Shown here: positions 23,703 to 34,140 of the stretch, in pieces | Numbering within the stretch: the first letter of the stretch is position 1 | Layout: every line of letters begins with the position of its first letter | DNA from: Dietzia sp. ANT_WB102 | GTDB taxonomy: Bacteria; Actinomycetota; Actinomycetes; Mycobacteriales; Mycobacteriaceae | Assembly: GCF_008369165.1 (NCBI RefSeq) | Contig: NZ_VOBA01000001.1 | Span: forward strand, 310,001-374,000 | Direction: 5' to 3' | Length of the DNA stretch: 64,000 bases | Notes under the pieces: generated by a model | What the model saw: the letters and a program-made list of their open reading frames with translations, nothing else | The model's database searches: none | What the model was told of the DNA's origin: nothing | Made by a program: the position numbers and the translations under genes

Positions 23703-25256
23703 TCACATCGGGGCGATCGGGTGCTTTCTCGGGGACTCGTTGCGGATCTTGTCGCGCAGCTGATTCAGCGCGCCGCGGAGCACCAGACGGGTCTGGGATG
23801 GCTCGATCACCGCGTCGATGTAGCCACGCTCGGCGGCGGTATATGGGGTCGCGATGAACTCGTTGTACATGTCGATCAGCTGCTTGCGCAGTTTGGGACC
23901 CTCTTCGGGGCCCGCCTCCTCGATCTGGCGGCGCTGCAGCAGGTCGACGGCGCCCTCGGCACCCATCACGGCGATACGTGCGGTGGGCCAAGCGAAGTTC
24001 AGGTCGCCACCGAGATTCTTGGACCCCATCACGGCATACGCCCCTCCGTAGGCCTTGCGCACGACGAAGGTCACCTTGGGAACGGAAGCTGCGACGACCG
24101 CGAAGCCCATCTTGGCGCCACGGTGAATGATGCCGAGCTTCTCCTGCTGCACGCCGGGAAGGTATCCGGGAGTGTCCACCACGTAGACGATCGGAATCGA
24201 GTAGGCGTCGCAGATCGACATGAACCGTGAGGCCTTCTCCGAGGCGTCGATGTCCAGCGCTCCAGACAGGTGCAGCGGCTGGTTTGCGACCACACCCACC
24301 GGCTCGCCGTCGACCCGGGCGAAGCCGGTAATCATGTTGGGCGCGAACTGGCCCGACGTCTCGACGAACTCCCCGTCATCGAACATCCGGATCAACACGT
24401 CGTGCATGTCGTACGCGGCGTTGTCCGAGTCGGGGATGATCGAGTCGAGCTGCAGGTCAGACTCTGTAGGCTCCGGCTCGAGGCCCGGGTTGATCCGGGG
24501 AGCCTTTTCGGACGCGGAGGATGGCAGGAAGCTCAGCAGGTTACGCACGTACATGAACGCTTCATGTTCGTTGACGGCCACATGGTTGACGTTGCCGTTC
24601 TTCGCCTGCTGCAGGGCCGACCCGAGATCCTCCATGGAGATCTCCTCGCCGGTGACCTGCTTGATCACGTCCGGACCGGTGACGAACATGTACGCCTGGT
24701 CCTGGACCGCCACCACGAAGTCAGTGGTCACGGGGGCGTAGACGGCGCCGCCAGCGCACTTGCCCAGCATGATCGAGATCTGGGGGACGTAACCTGACGC
24801 CGGGTACTGTCGGCGTGAGATCTCCGAGTAGTAGGCCAGCGAGGTCACGGCGTCCTGGACGCGGGCGCCGCCCGAATCATTGATGCCGATGATGGGGCAC
24901 CCGACCTTGATGGCGAAGTCCATGATGGCGCAGACCTTCTTGCCGAAGGCCTCCCCCACGGACCCGCCGAACACCGTGTTGTCGTGGGCGTACACGGCCA
25001 CCGGGCGGCCGTCGATCGTCCCGCGGCCGGTCACCACTCCGTCGCCGAACGGGTTGTCCGGACTGCCGGGGGCTTTGGCGAGCTGGCCCATCTCCACGAA
25101 ACTACCCGCGTCGAGAAGTTCCGCGATCCGCTCGCGGGGAGGAGTCAGGCCCGCGGCATCGCGGCGAGCCTTGGCCCGCTCGCTACCCGGGTCCATGGCC
25201 TGCTCGGTCTTGACCCGCAGTTCCGCGAGCTTCTCCGCGGTGGTCTTCGCCGTCAC
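23703..25256 (-). CDS. accD4: Acyl-CoA carboxylase carboxyltransferase AccD4
   Basis: 517 residues. A biotin-dependent carboxyltransferase with the N-terminal crotonase-fold half ([45 protein letters not shown]) and the C-terminal half ([36 protein letters not shown]). With AccA3, AccD5 and AccE5 in mycobacteria, AccD4 carboxylates the long-chain acyl-CoA that becomes the alpha branch of mycolic acids; Pks13 uses that product. The GTG start overlaps the pks13 stop by 4 nt (GTGA), indicating coupled translation. It is the last gene of the fadD32-pks13-accD4 operon, as in M. tuberculosis. Confidence 0.95.
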   Translation of the reverse strand: MTAKTTAEKLAELRVKTEQAMDPGSERAKARRDAAGLTPPRERIAELLDAGSFVEMGQLAKAPGSPDNPFGDGVVTGRGTIDGRPVAVYAHDNTVFGGSVGEAFGKKVCAIMDFAIKVGCPIIGINDSGGARVQDAVTSLAYYSEISRRQYPASGYVPQISIMLGKCAGGAVYAPVTTDFVVAVQDQAYMFVTGPDVIKQVTGEEISMEDLGSALQQAKNGNVNHVAVNEHEAFMYVRNLLSFLPSSASEKAPRINPGLEPEPTESDLQLDSIIPDSDNAAYDMHDVLIRMFDDGEFVETSGQFAPNMITGFARVDGEPVGVVANQPLHLSGALDIDASEKASRFMSICDAYSIPIVYVVDTPGYLPGVQQEKLGIIHRGAKMGFAVVAASVPKVTFVVRKAYGGAYAVMGSKNLGGDLNFAWPTARIAVMGAEGAVDLLQRRQIEEAGPEEGPKLRKQLIDMYNEFIATPYTAAERGYIDAVIEPSQTRLVLRGALNQLRDKIRNESPRKHPIAPM

Positions 25257-28200
25257 GCGTCTGATCCCTTCCGTCTACCCGCGTCGAGCTCGGTGAGCCG
25301 ACGCGCCAGATGCCTACCGACCGTACCGACCACCGGTTCGTCGACCATCGCGAGGTGGTCCCCCTCGAGTTGGACAACCTCCAGATCGGCGACGATCCCG
25401 GCCCAACCACCGTCCGGGTCGATGTGCGCGTAACGCGGCTCGAGTTCGATCGCGCCGTCGTGCATCCGCTCGGCCCGGTACAACACGAACGGCACCTCGG
25501 CGCCGACACCGGCCCAGGAAGACAGGTCCGCGCTCTGCAGGATCCGGTTGTCGACGAAACTGGCCCGCTGATGCTCGATAACGCCGCCACCCATGGTGTT
25601 GGCCTCGGCCCCCAGCGCGCCGAGCAGCATGTCCAGAACGCCGTCCTCGCCGTGCTCGGCCAGGAAATCCCTCGGCACCTCCACGTCGAGCCCGTAGGTG
25701 CGCTTGGCGAACTCCGAGTAGCGGCGCCACCTGGCCTCGGCCTCGTCGAGGCTGTCCGGGATCGGCTCCGACGGCTGAACGGTATCCAGCAGGACCACCA
25801 GCGCGACCTCGTCGCCCGCGGCCCGCAACTGCCGGGCCACTTCCACGGCCAACGCGCCACCGAAGGACCAGCCACCGACCGCGAGGGGCCGGCCGGCCGC
25901 GATCTCGCGGATGCGGTCCAGGTAGCTCGCGGCGCGCTCGCCCAGCGGTCCCTCGACGCGCTCGACGCCGTACACAGGGGTGTCCGGGCCCAGGCGATCG
26001 ACCAGCGGCTCGTAGACGAACGACGACCCGCCGGCGGCGTGGAACAAGAACAGCGGGGTCCGCTCGGCCGACCCTTCGGCCAGCACCCGGATGTTGCCCT
26101 CCACGGCGACCTCGGTGAACGGGCGCAGCAGGTCGGCGATCTCGGCGATCGTCGCGGCCCCTGCTACCTGATCGGCGGTGACATCGCCCCCCGAGCGTTC
26201 CGAGAGTCGCTCAGCGAGAGTGGCTCGGGTGGTCTCGTCGATCGGGGGCAGGTCGCCGGTCACTCCTGGCGCAGCCGCGCCGGTGACCACGGCCCACGCA
26301 CCGAACGCCATACGCTCGGTGTCGTCGCGCGGCGCGATGGTGACCGCGGCGTCGTCGGAGCCGTCCCCCGGTTCGGAACCGGTGCCCGATTCGGGAGCGC
26401 CGCGCAGTGCGGCCACGTCCACTGCGCCCTCGCCCCGGGCCTGCTGGGCGGCCAGATCGCCGACCTCCTCGGGGTGCTCGACCGCGAACGTCACCATGTC
26501 CGCAACGTCGTTCAGTGACGCGTCGCGCATCGCCTGCAACTCGAGCGGCGGGATCGCGAACTCGTGCTCTACCCGGTTCTTGATCCGCACCGCCATGAGC
26601 GAATCCAGCCCGAGGTCGAGTAGCGGCAGCTCCCTCGGCAGGTCATCGGGGCTGTACCCCATGGACGACCCGATGATCCGGGCCAGTCGGTCGCCGATCG
26701 GCTCACCGGACTCCGGGTTCCAGCGACTGTCGAGCTCGTCGTCGTCCTCGTCGTCACCGACCACCGGCGCATCGGACTCGGTTGACACGTAGTGCTGCTC
26801 CGGCGCGGAGTCCGGGTCGATCGGGGCGCCGCCGGTCACCGCGCACTCGGCGACCAACACGAACGCGGCGGACGCGTCGCCGGGCTGGGCGTGGACCTGC
26901 ACCGACGCTCCACCCGGGTGCGGGGTCATGGTCGTGGTCACGGACCCGGAGGGCGGCAGGACGCCGGGCCGGTGGACGGCGGTGAGGGTCGCCCCCTCGA
27001 GCACCGACGCCGCGGCGGCGGTCATCAGCGCGTCGACGCTGGGCACCACCTCGGCGCGGACCTGCCAAGCATGCCGGCCATCGGGCAGTGCGACGTGCGA
27101 ACCCGGCATCCGGCCCTCGCCCGATCCGCCGCCAGCGGTGACAGTGGGCCACAGAGTCCGACGCTTCCAGGCGGTACCCGGCACCGCCGCATACCGGCCG
27201 GCGCCGGTGACATAGCCGTGGATCATCTCCACCACGCTGGGCATGTCGATGGTGTGCCCGTGGACGTACAGCTGCGCGATGGCGTGGAGCAGCGTGTCAG
27301 CCTCGGACTCCTTGCGCTTGAGCGCGTGCAGGAGGTTGGGCTCCAAGAGCCCCGCGTCGAAGCACGTCGCTGCGACCGACATCGCCGCCACCGGGTTGGG
27401 GGCCAACTCCAGGAATGTGACGTACCCGGCCTCTACGGCCTTGCGCACGGCGTGCGTGAACCACACCGAGTGGCGCATGCCCTTGACCCAGTACGCCTCA
27501 GCGTGGACCGGCTCGTGGCCGGCGCGGTAGAAGGTCTCGCGGTCGACCGAGGAGAACAGGCCGGAGGTGAGCTCGTGGGGCTCCAGACCGGCGATCTCCG
27601 CCGCCAGCTCCCCGAGCAGCATGTCCACGTCCGAGGTGTGCCCGGCGCCGCGGACCTGCAGCTGACGGGCGAACTTGCCCTGCTCCTCGACCCAGGCCAC
27701 GAAGTCGGCAACGGGCTGGGCGCGCCCGCCGACCGTGGTGTGTGTGGGCGCGGCGTAGACGGCGGGCTCGATCGAGGCGAACTGCGGGTTGTCGGCGATG
27801 ATCTGTGCGATCTCCTCCGCCGAGTACTCCACCAGGGCCATCGCGCCGGCGTCAGCGTCCGACACCTGGCCCTCGGCATCGCCCATGAGGCGCGAGCGGA
27901 CGCAGATCACGCGCACCGCGTCCTCGAGGCCGAGCCCACCGGCGGCGTACGCGGCCGCCACCTCTCCCATCGAGTGCCCGATCACGGCCTCCGGCTTGGC
28001 ACCGAGCGCCTTGAGCGTGTCGATCAGCGCCACCTGGATGGCGAAGATGCCGACCTGGGAGTTCTCCAGCTCGTACGTCTGGGAGTCGTCGAGGATGATC
28101 TCGGCGATCCGGTACCCGGCCTCGAAGTCGATGAGCTCGTCCACCGCGTCCAGGCACGAGGCGAACAGCGGGTTGGACAGGTAGAGCTCCTTGGCCATCT

Positions 28201-30304
28201 TCCGGTGCTGGGAACCGAAACCGGAGAACACCCATACGTCGCCGGTACCTGCGGGGGCATCGGCGCTGAACACGCCCGGCCCGGGATCACCGGCCGCCAG
28301 CGCGCGCAGGCCCGTGATGAGCTCGGCGCGGGTGTGACCCACAACGGCCCCCCGCGAGCGACCGTGGTTGCGGGTGGCCAGGGTCCGGGCGACCGCGCCC
28401 AGGTCCACCGAGTCGTCCTGCGCCTCAAGCCAGTCGGCGATCTGGCCGGCGGTGGATTTACGACGTGACGGCAGCGACCCGGAGACCACGAGGACGGTCG
28501 CGGGCGCACCGGGCACAGAGGTGCCGGTCGTGGCGAGCTCGTCGGCGTTTCGCGCGACGGCCTCGGCCACACAGCGGGCGACGTCATCCGCGTCGGCCGG
28601 AGTCCCGGGAGCGGAGCTCTCGCTGGCACCGGCACCGGCACCGGCAGTGTCGGTGCCGGCGGCCTCGGTGACGGCGGCCTCGTCCGCGGCGGTGCGCACC
28701 TGCGCCGGCTGGTACTCGGCCACCACGACGTGGGCGTTCGTGCCACCGAAGCCGAATCCGGAGATGCCGGCCACGGCGCGCCCGCTGTAGCGCGGCCACG
28801 ACGTGGTCTCGGTGACAACGTTCAGCCGGGCGGCGTCGAAGTCGATGTACGGGTTGGGGCCCGCGAAGTTGATCGTGGGCGGCAGTGCGTCCTTGTTCAT
28901 CCCGAGGATGACCTTGGCCAGGCCGGCGGCGCCGGCGGCGGACTCCATGTGACCGAAGTTGGTCTTGGCCGACCCGAGCAGCGTGGGACGGTCAGCGTCT
29001 CGGCCGCGGCCGAGAACCTGGCCCAGCGCAGTGGCCTCGATGGGGTCGCCGAGGATCGTGCCGGTGCCGTGCGCCTCGATGTAGTCGACCTCGCTCGGGT
29101 CCACGCCAGCGTCGGCGTAGGCCTGGCGCAGGACCGCGACCTGGGCGTCGGGGTTTGGCGCGGTCAGCCCGTTGGAGCGGCCGTCCGAGTTCACGGCGGA
29201 CCCCTTGATGACGGCGAGGATGTCGTTACCGTCGCGTTCGGCCTCCGAGAGGCGCTTGAGGATGAACACTCCCCCGCCCTCCGAGCGGCAGATGCCGTTG
29301 GCGTCGGACGAGAACGCCTTGATGCGGCCGTCCGGGCTCAGCGCTGCACCGGTCTTGGCAAAGCCCATGGTCGCAGCGGGCGCGAGCATCATGTTGACGC
29401 CACCGGCCACCACCAGGTCCGATTCGTGCAGCCTCAGGGAGTTGACGGCCTCGTGGATCGCCACCAGCGACGTCGAGCAGGCGGTGTCCAGGGTCATGGA
29501 CGGACCGCGGAAGTCGAACGTGTACGAGACCCGGTTGGAGATGATCGAGTTGGAGGCACCCGTGACCGCGTACGGCGAGGCCGCGGCGGAATCGGAGGTG
29601 AGGAACACCTGGTAGTCGCTTGACGAAGACCCCATGAACACGCCGACTTCGCGGCCCTTGAGGTCACTGGCCGGGAGGTGGGCGTTCTCCAGTGCCTCCC
29701 AGGTGAGTTCGAGGGCGAGTCGCTGCTGCGGGTCGACCATCTCGGCCTCGCGGGGGCTCATGCCGAAGAACTCGGCGTCGAACTCGCGCACCTCCGAGTC
29801 GTCGAGCCAGCCACCACGATCGGGCGCCTCGGAGAGCACCTGCTGCACGTAGGCGTCGCCGGCCCACTCCGCCCAGCGGGTCGCCGGGCGGGGCGTGGTG
29901 GCGTCGCGGCCGGAGGCCAGCAGGTCCCAGGTCGCCTCGGGGGTGTCGGCGCCGCCGGGGAAACGGGTCGCGAACCCGATCACGGCCACATCGAACTCCA
30001 TGCCGGCCCCGCGGTCACGGAACGTGTGGAAGTCGGTGGGCTCGTCGGACCCGACCGGACCGTTGACCACGTACTCGGCCAGGGAGGCGATGGTGGGGTG
30101 CTGGTAGGCGACGGTCGCGTCGAGTGGCCGGCCGATGAGGTCCTCGAGGTCGGCGGACAGGGAGACCGCGTCGCGGGACGACAGTCCGTACTCCTCCAGC
30201 GAGCGGTCATCGGTGACCTTGGAGAGGTCGAGCCCAGTGGCCCGGCAGACCCAACCCCGCATCCATTCGCGGAGCTCAACTACCGTCATCTCGCTCTGTG
30301 CCAT
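25253..30304 (-). CDS. pks13: Mycolic acid condensing polyketide synthase Pks13
   Basis: 1683 residues with domain order ACP-KS-AT-ACP-TE. The N-terminal ACP serine is Ser43 in GLSSRDAV; the ketosynthase Cys276 in DTACSTSL; the acyltransferase Ser778 in GHSMGEV; the second ACP Ser1235 in GLDSLMAV; and the thioesterase Ser1480 in GGWSFGGA. All catalytic and phosphopantetheine residues are intact. Pks13 condenses the FadD32-activated meromycolate with the carboxylated alpha chain and releases the beta-keto ester onto trehalose. The KS-AT linker (about residues 540-575) is Ala/Gly/Ser/Thr-rich. It is about 50 residues shorter than the M. tuberculosis enzyme (1733 aa). It starts 90 nt after fadD32 and overlaps accD4. 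Confidence 0.97.
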   Translation of the reverse strand: MAQSEMTVVELREWMRGWVCRATGLDLSKVTDDRSLEEYGLSSRDAVSLSADLEDLIGRPLDATVAYQHPTIASLAEYVVNGPVGSDEPTDFHTFRDRGAGMEFDVAVIGFATRFPGGADTPEATWDLLASGRDATTPRPATRWAEWAGDAYVQQVLSEAPDRGGWLDDSEVREFDAEFFGMSPREAEMVDPQQRLALELTWEALENAHLPASDLKGREVGVFMGSSSSDYQVFLTSDSAAASPYAVTGASNSIISNRVSYTFDFRGPSMTLDTACSTSLVAIHEAVNSLRLHESDLVVAGGVNMMLAPAATMGFAKTGAALSPDGRIKAFSSDANGICRSEGGGVFILKRLSEAERDGNDILAVIKGSAVNSDGRSNGLTAPNPDAQVAVLRQAYADAGVDPSEVDYIEAHGTGTILGDPIEATALGQVLGRGRDADRPTLLGSAKTNFGHMESAAGAAGLAKVILGMNKDALPPTINFAGPNPYIDFDAARLNVVTETTSWPRYSGRAVAGISGFGFGGTNAHVVVAEYQPAQVRTAADEAAVTEAAGTDTAGAGAGASESSAPGTPADADDVARCVAEAVARNADELATTGTSVPGAPATVLVVSGSLPSRRKSTAGQIADWLEAQDDSVDLGAVARTLATRNHGRSRGAVVGHTRAELITGLRALAAGDPGPGVFSADAPAGTGDVWVFSGFGSQHRKMAKELYLSNPLFASCLDAVDELIDFEAGYRIAEIILDDSQTYELENSQVGIFAIQVALIDTLKALGAKPEAVIGHSMGEVAAAYAAGGLGLEDAVRVICVRSRLMGDAEGQVSDADAGAMALVEYSAEEIAQIIADNPQFASIEPAVYAAPTHTTVGGRAQPVADFVAWVEEQGKFARQLQVRGAGHTSDVDMLLGELAAEIAGLEPHELTSGLFSSVDRETFYRAGHEPVHAEAYWVKGMRHSVWFTHAVRKAVEAGYVTFLELAPNPVAAMSVAATCFDAGLLEPNLLHALKRKESEADTLLHAIAQLYVHGHTIDMPSVVEMIHGYVTGAGRYAAVPGTAWKRRTLWPTVTAGGGSGEGRMPGSHVALPDGRHAWQVRAEVVPSVDALMTAAAASVLEGATLTAVHRPGVLPPSGSVTTTMTPHPGGASVQVHAQPGDASAAFVLVAECAVTGGAPIDPDSAPEQHYVSTESDAPVVGDDEDDDELDSRWNPESGEPIGDRLARIIGSSMGYSPDDLPRELPLLDLGLDSLMAVRIKNRVEHEFAIPPLELQAMRDASLNDVADMVTFAVEHPEEVGDLAAQQARGEGAVDVAALRGAPESGTGSEPGDGSDDAAVTIAPRDDTERMAFGAWAVVTGAAAPGVTGDLPPIDETTRATLAERLSERSGGDVTADQVAGAATIAEIADLLRPFTEVAVEGNIRVLAEGSAERTPLFLFHAAGGSSFVYEPLVDRLGPDTPVYGVERVEGPLGERAASYLDRIREIAAGRPLAVGGWSFGGALAVEVARQLRAAGDEVALVVLLDTVQPSEPIPDSLDEAEARWRRYSEFAKRTYGLDVEVPRDFLAEHGEDGVLDMLLGALGAEANTMGGGVIEHQRASFVDNRILQSADLSSWAGVGAEVPFVLYRAERMHDGAIELEPRYAHIDPDGGWAGIVADLEVVQLEGDHLAMVDEPVVGTVGRHLARRLTELDAGRRKGSDA

Positions 30305-30394
30305 CCGTGGCTCGCCTTTCCCTCGGGTGTCGTCCGGTGTGTCCCGTCGCAGCGGGGCACCCGTGGTGCCTTTTACAGGCCCGGTCGCCGGACG

Positions 30395-32341
30395 CTACTG
30401 CGTCGGCAGATCCGGGAAGGCGGTCTGCTGGTGGCCCCCGCGCAGGGTGCCGTCCACGTACGCCGCCCTGCACGCGCGGCGCGCGATCTTGCCACTGGAC
30501 GTGCGGGGGATGGATCCGGCGGGGACCAGCAGCACGTCTTGGGCGGTGACGCCGTGCCGGGCCGAGATCGCCGTACGGACCGCGTCCGCGACGGGGACCG
30601 GATCCGCCTTGCCCGCGCCGGGCGCGCGCTCGGCGACCACGACGAGTGTCTCCGAGGAGTCATCGCCGGCGATCTCCGCGCCGTTACGCGCCTCCATCGG
30701 CAGCTGGTTAGCCGGCACCGAGAACGCGGCGACGAAACCCGGACGCAGTGCGTCAGACGCGCTCTGTGCGGTGTTCTCCAAGTCCTGCGGATAATGGTTA
30801 CGGCCGGCGACGATCACGAGGTCCTTGACTCGGCCGGTGATGTACAGCTGACCGTCCACGTAGGCGCCGTAGTCCCCGGTGCGCAGCCACCGCGCGTCCT
30901 CGGGCACGGTCCCGAACTCGCGGACCGTCCGGGAGCCGTGCTCCAGGCGTTCGACGAGCGTGTTGCCGAAGGTGGCCTCGGTCTCTTCGGTGCGCCCCCA
31001 GTAGGCACGGCCGATGTTCGTGCCGTACAGCCAGATCTCGCCCACCCGGCCCTCGGGGAGCTCGCGACCGGTGCCGTCGTGCTCGCCGGTGGCCTCGTCG
31101 ATGTTCGCATCGACAATGGTCGCCCACTGGCTCGGCGCGACGTAGCCACAGGCGACCTGCGGGATGGCGTCCTCGTTGCCCTCGACCTGCGACGGGTCGA
31201 GGACGGTCATGAGGCCCTTGTTGAGATCGGACCGATCCACATGGATGACGATCGCCTCGTCATCCCGGCGCGGCGAGGAGACGAAGAGTGTCGCCTCGGC
31301 CATCCCGTAGGACGGCTTGATGACGGTGGGCGCGAGTCCGTACGGCGCGAAGGCCTCGTTGAAGGCCCGCATGGAGGCTGGGGTGACCGGCTCCGAGCCA
31401 TTGATGATGCTCGTGACACCGGACAGGTCGAGGGTTTCGCCCTCCTTGGGCAGTCCCCGGCGGGCGGCGTGTTCAAACGCGAAGTTGGGGGCCGCGGCGA
31501 ACACTCCGTCGCCGTCGGACATGGCGCCCAGCTGCGAGACCCAGCGACCCGGGCGCTGCACGAACGCGCGGGGGCTCATCACCGTGATGGCGGCCCCGCC
31601 CATCGCGGGCAGGATCACCGTCACCAAGCCCATGTCGTGGAACAGCGGCAACCAGCTGACGCCACGGGACGCGCGGGTGAGCCCGAGCCCGTCGAACAAC
31701 TGCATGACGTTGGTGACCACGTTGCGATGGGTGATCTCCACACCGGCCGGTACCCGGGTCGAGCCGGAGGTGTACTGCAGGTAGGCGATGTCGTCGGCGC
31801 CGAGGTCGGGTCGGGTCCACCCCGAGCCGAGCTCGGCCGGGATGGCATCGACGGCGACGGTGCGCGGGCGTTCGCGGGCAGGCAGTGACCGGAACAACGT
31901 GCGGACACCGGCTGCGGATTCGGTGGAGGTGAGGATGACCGCGGGTGCGCAGTCTGCAAGGACGGCGTGGAGGCGGTCGTGGTGACCGGGCTCGTCTGGG
32001 TCGAACAGGGGTACGGCGATGAGCCCGGCGTGGATCGCGGCGAAGAACGACACGATGTAGTCGAGCCCCTGAGGCGCGAGAATCGCCACCCGGTCGCCCG
32101 GCTGGGCGACTTGCTGCAGGCGGGCCGCGATGGCGTAGAGCCGGTCCCCGAATTGCGACCACGACAACTCGTGCACCTCACCTTGACGGGAGGCCGAGTA
32201 GTCGATGTAGCGGTAGATCAGCCCGTCTTCGGCTGGATCTCTGCGAGCGGCGGAGATATTGGCTTCGACGAAGTCGACGAGGGTGGTGCGATCAGGGATG
32301 ACGATCGCCCCATTGGCGTCGTGGTACTGCTCGAACTCCAC
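30395..32341 (-). CDS. fadD32: Long-chain fatty-acyl-AMP ligase FadD32
   Basis: 648 residues. An adenylating enzyme of the FAAL subgroup: the P-loop-like motif YTSGSTRVPAGVEITHRN, then WLPLFHDMGL, NGSEPV, PSYGMAEATLFV and the C-terminal RTGDYG and GRVKDLVIVAGRNHYPQD. FAALs make acyl-adenylates and pass them to an ACP, here the first ACP of Pks13, without forming CoA esters. FadD32 loads the meromycolic chain. GTG 32341 has GGAG five nt upstream. Upstream lie a candidate promoter and a palindrome, suggesting the operon is controlled there with a leader of about 75 nt. Confidence 0.95.
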   Translation of the reverse strand: MEFEQYHDANGAIVIPDRTTLVDFVEANISAARRDPAEDGLIYRYIDYSASRQGEVHELSWSQFGDRLYAIAARLQQVAQPGDRVAILAPQGLDYIVSFFAAIHAGLIAVPLFDPDEPGHHDRLHAVLADCAPAVILTSTESAAGVRTLFRSLPARERPRTVAVDAIPAELGSGWTRPDLGADDIAYLQYTSGSTRVPAGVEITHRNVVTNVMQLFDGLGLTRASRGVSWLPLFHDMGLVTVILPAMGGAAITVMSPRAFVQRPGRWVSQLGAMSDGDGVFAAAPNFAFEHAARRGLPKEGETLDLSGVTSIINGSEPVTPASMRAFNEAFAPYGLAPTVIKPSYGMAEATLFVSSPRRDDEAIVIHVDRSDLNKGLMTVLDPSQVEGNEDAIPQVACGYVAPSQWATIVDANIDEATGEHDGTGRELPEGRVGEIWLYGTNIGRAYWGRTEETEATFGNTLVERLEHGSRTVREFGTVPEDARWLRTGDYGAYVDGQLYITGRVKDLVIVAGRNHYPQDLENTAQSASDALRPGFVAAFSVPANQLPMEARNGAEIAGDDSSETLVVVAERAPGAGKADPVPVADAVRTAISARHGVTAQDVLLVPAGSIPRTSSGKIARRACRAAYVDGTLRGGHQQTAFPDLPTQ

Positions 32342-32423
32342 GTTGCTCCGTTCCGATCCGTCTTACGGTGGTCGACGTCGTCGACTACGGACATGCCGGG
32401 TGCCCTGACGACAAGCTTGGTCG

Positions 32424-32429
32424 ATCCTA
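32424..32429 (-). promoter_or_regulatory. Candidate -10 element for the fadD32-pks13-accD4 operon
   Basis: TAGGAT on the minus strand, 82 nt upstream of GTG 32341. A leader of about 75 nt would carry the ribosome-binding site. Confidence 0.5.
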
Positions 32430-32433
32430 CAGC

Positions 32434-32447
32434 GTGCCCTAGGGCAC
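32434..32447. promoter_or_regulatory. 14-bp perfect palindrome upstream of fadD32 (candidate operator)
   Basis: GTGCCCTAGGGCAC is fully self-complementary. It lies 4 bp upstream of the proposed -10 hexamer, in the -10/-35 spacer, where a bound repressor would block RNA polymerase. The binding protein is not identifiable here. Confidence 0.55.
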
Positions 32448-32515
32448 TTCCGAACTCCGAATCACCCGGTCCGCCAGGCGTGTCGCGCGCGGAGTCCGGA
32501 GAGGGGGCTCACGTG

Positions 32516-33481
32516 TCACTCGTGGGCGATCTCCGGGGCGGCGTCGACGAGCTCGCGCACATGTCCGATCGTCCATTCCGGGACCGTGGTTCCCATTATG
32601 ACATCGGGGTTGGTGGCGTACATCGCGTGGATCGCGTTGTTGGCGATGAACTCCTGGAACCGCGCGGCTCCGTCCACCACGTTGACCGGGGCGTTGCAGA
32701 TCAGATCGCGGGAGTCGCAGATCTGTGCGGTCCGGCCGGCGAGCTCGCCGAACCCTCCCGGGCGGGGACCGGTCATGGTGGCTCCGGCGATGAGCTGTGT
32801 GAGCCCGGTCGCCGGCTGCAGGGAGATCTCCATCCCCTGACCGTTGCCCGGCGCCAAGCCCGGCGACTGGCCGTCCCCCGGTAGCCGGCGCCCGTCGGCG
32901 ATGAGGACGGAGCCACGAACCAGGTCGGCGGGCACGGGCCCGTTACCGTTGCCGATCTCGCCGGTGAGATCACCGGCGATCACCGCACCCTGGGAGAAGC
33001 CCAGAAGCACGAAGGAGGTGTACGGGCATCGCTCGTGCGTGCCCGCGAGTTCGGTGCGAGCACGGGCGGTGCCCTCCGCCCGGCTCTGGTCGTAGGTGAT
33101 CTCGTTGGGCGCCTGCGGGTTCCGGAACTGGGCCACGTACGGGACGGTGAACACCTCGAGCCGCTCTTCCGGGTACTGCTGACTCAGCGGGTCGGTGATC
33201 GTCCGCAGCAGGGCGTTAGGCAGGAAGCTCGGGTTGTACGGGTCATCGGTCGGACTGCTCTCCCACGTTCCCGGCACGGCGATCATCTCCACGTCCGGGC
33301 AGTCCGCGGGCTGGGCGAGTTCAGGCTCCCCCGGGCCGGGCAGGGGCCCTTCGGGCCCGGTGGGTAGTCCCCGGTTCCCGATCCACCATCCGATACCCAG
33401 GACGAGCGCGACCACCAGCACGAGCGCCCCCAACGAGCACCCGAGACGGCGGCCGCTCCCACGACGCGATCGGCGAGCCAC
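32516..33481 (-). CDS. Cutinase-like envelope lipase (Rv3802c-type)
   Basis: 321 residues. A single N-terminal hydrophobic segment (about 14-33) acts as anchor or uncleaved signal, followed by a Pro/Gly linker and a cutinase-fold hydrolase. The nucleophile is Ser163 in GFSQGA; the Asp lies in DLICNAP after paired cysteines, and the His is in NNAIHAMY. Rv3802c is an essential mycobacterial phospholipase/thioesterase in the same gene position, and its loss or inhibition affects mycolate homeostasis. GTG 33481 has AAAGGAG 8 nt upstream. It sits 174 nt upstream of fadD32 on the same strand; the promoter between them suggests separate initiation. Confidence 0.88.
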   Translation of the reverse strand: MARRSRRGSGRRLGCSLGALVLVVALVLGIGWWIGNRGLPTGPEGPLPGPGEPELAQPADCPDVEMIAVPGTWESSPTDDPYNPSFLPNALLRTITDPLSQQYPEERLEVFTVPYVAQFRNPQAPNEITYDQSRAEGTARARTELAGTHERCPYTSFVLLGFSQGAVIAGDLTGEIGNGNGPVPADLVRGSVLIADGRRLPGDGQSPGLAPGNGQGMEISLQPATGLTQLIAGATMTGPRPGGFGELAGRTAQICDSRDLICNAPVNVVDGAARFQEFIANNAIHAMYATNPDVIMGTTVPEWTIGHVRELVDAAPEIAHE

Positions 33482-33645
33482 GATACGAACTCCTTTCTGG
33501 CCTCACCGCGCGAGAAGTGGCGGATGGCCGACGACCGGTCAACGCCCCGGGTGTCCCTCGGGTTCCGCCTACCCCGGGAGGGTGTCGGGACTCACTCCGC
33601 GATTTCTCGGGTTGTGCGGGGCGGGGCCTCCGGCCACTGCGAGGG

Positions 33646-34140
33646 CTACGGACAGAGCTGGCTCGCCGAGGCGTCCACGACCACTCGCGAGAGCTCGTCG
33701 ACCTCGCGATCCGAGTAACCGCCCGCCGAGATCTGACCAGCGACCGCGTCGGCGATCGTGGTGGTCTCGTCGGCGGCGCCACCGGTCGTCCGGATGCGGC
33801 AGATGGTGTTCCCCGCGGCGACGAGCGAATCGGAGAGTTCCGAGGTTTCGATGCCCTGCTTCTCCAGCGCTGCGAGGTACCCGCGCTCCCGCGCACCGAC
33901 GGCTGGGGCGGTGTAACCGGTGGCGTCCCGGTCGACTGGAGCGGGCGCCTCCGTGTAGCGGCCCGAGTCCTCGGTCGCGGGCACGCGTGACGCTCCGGAC
34001 GTGACGCCGCCACCGGGGGGCGGAGCCAGTGTCTCCGAGTCGGGCACGCCGGAGACCGTCGAGTCGCCTCCACCGCACGCGGTGAGTACCCCGCCGGCGA
34101 CGATCAGCGTGGCGGTGAGGGTCACCAACCGGGTTCTCAC
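33646..34140 (-). CDS. DUF732-type lipoprotein
   Basis: 164 residues. The signal peptide ends in the lipobox LTAC with Cys22 as the lipidation site, then a disordered Pro/Gly/Ser/Thr stretch to about residue 75. The C-terminal ~80 residues match the small DUF732 domain seen in mycobacterial secreted proteins: GYLAALEKQGI, two cysteines (NTICRIR and ASQLCP) likely forming a disulfide, and a YSDREVDELSRVVV helix. Function unknown. The GTG start overlaps the stop of the upstream LGFP mycolyltransferase by 4 nt, so it is translationally coupled to an enzyme that builds the mycomembrane. Confidence 0.8.
   Translation of the reverse strand: MRTRLVTLTATLIVAGGVLTACGGGDSTVSGVPDSETLAPPPGGGVTSGASRVPATEDSGRYTEAPAPVDRDATGYTAPAVGARERGYLAALEKQGIETSELSDSLVAAGNTICRIRTTGGAADETTTIADAVAGQISAGGYSDREVDELSRVVVDASASQLCP

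Noticed and set aside
26792-31888. Long plus-strand frames opposite pks13 and fadD32 (26792-28468, 29678-31888)
   Set aside because: They are antisense shadows of genes whose catalytic motifs are all intact; no family features in the antisense products.
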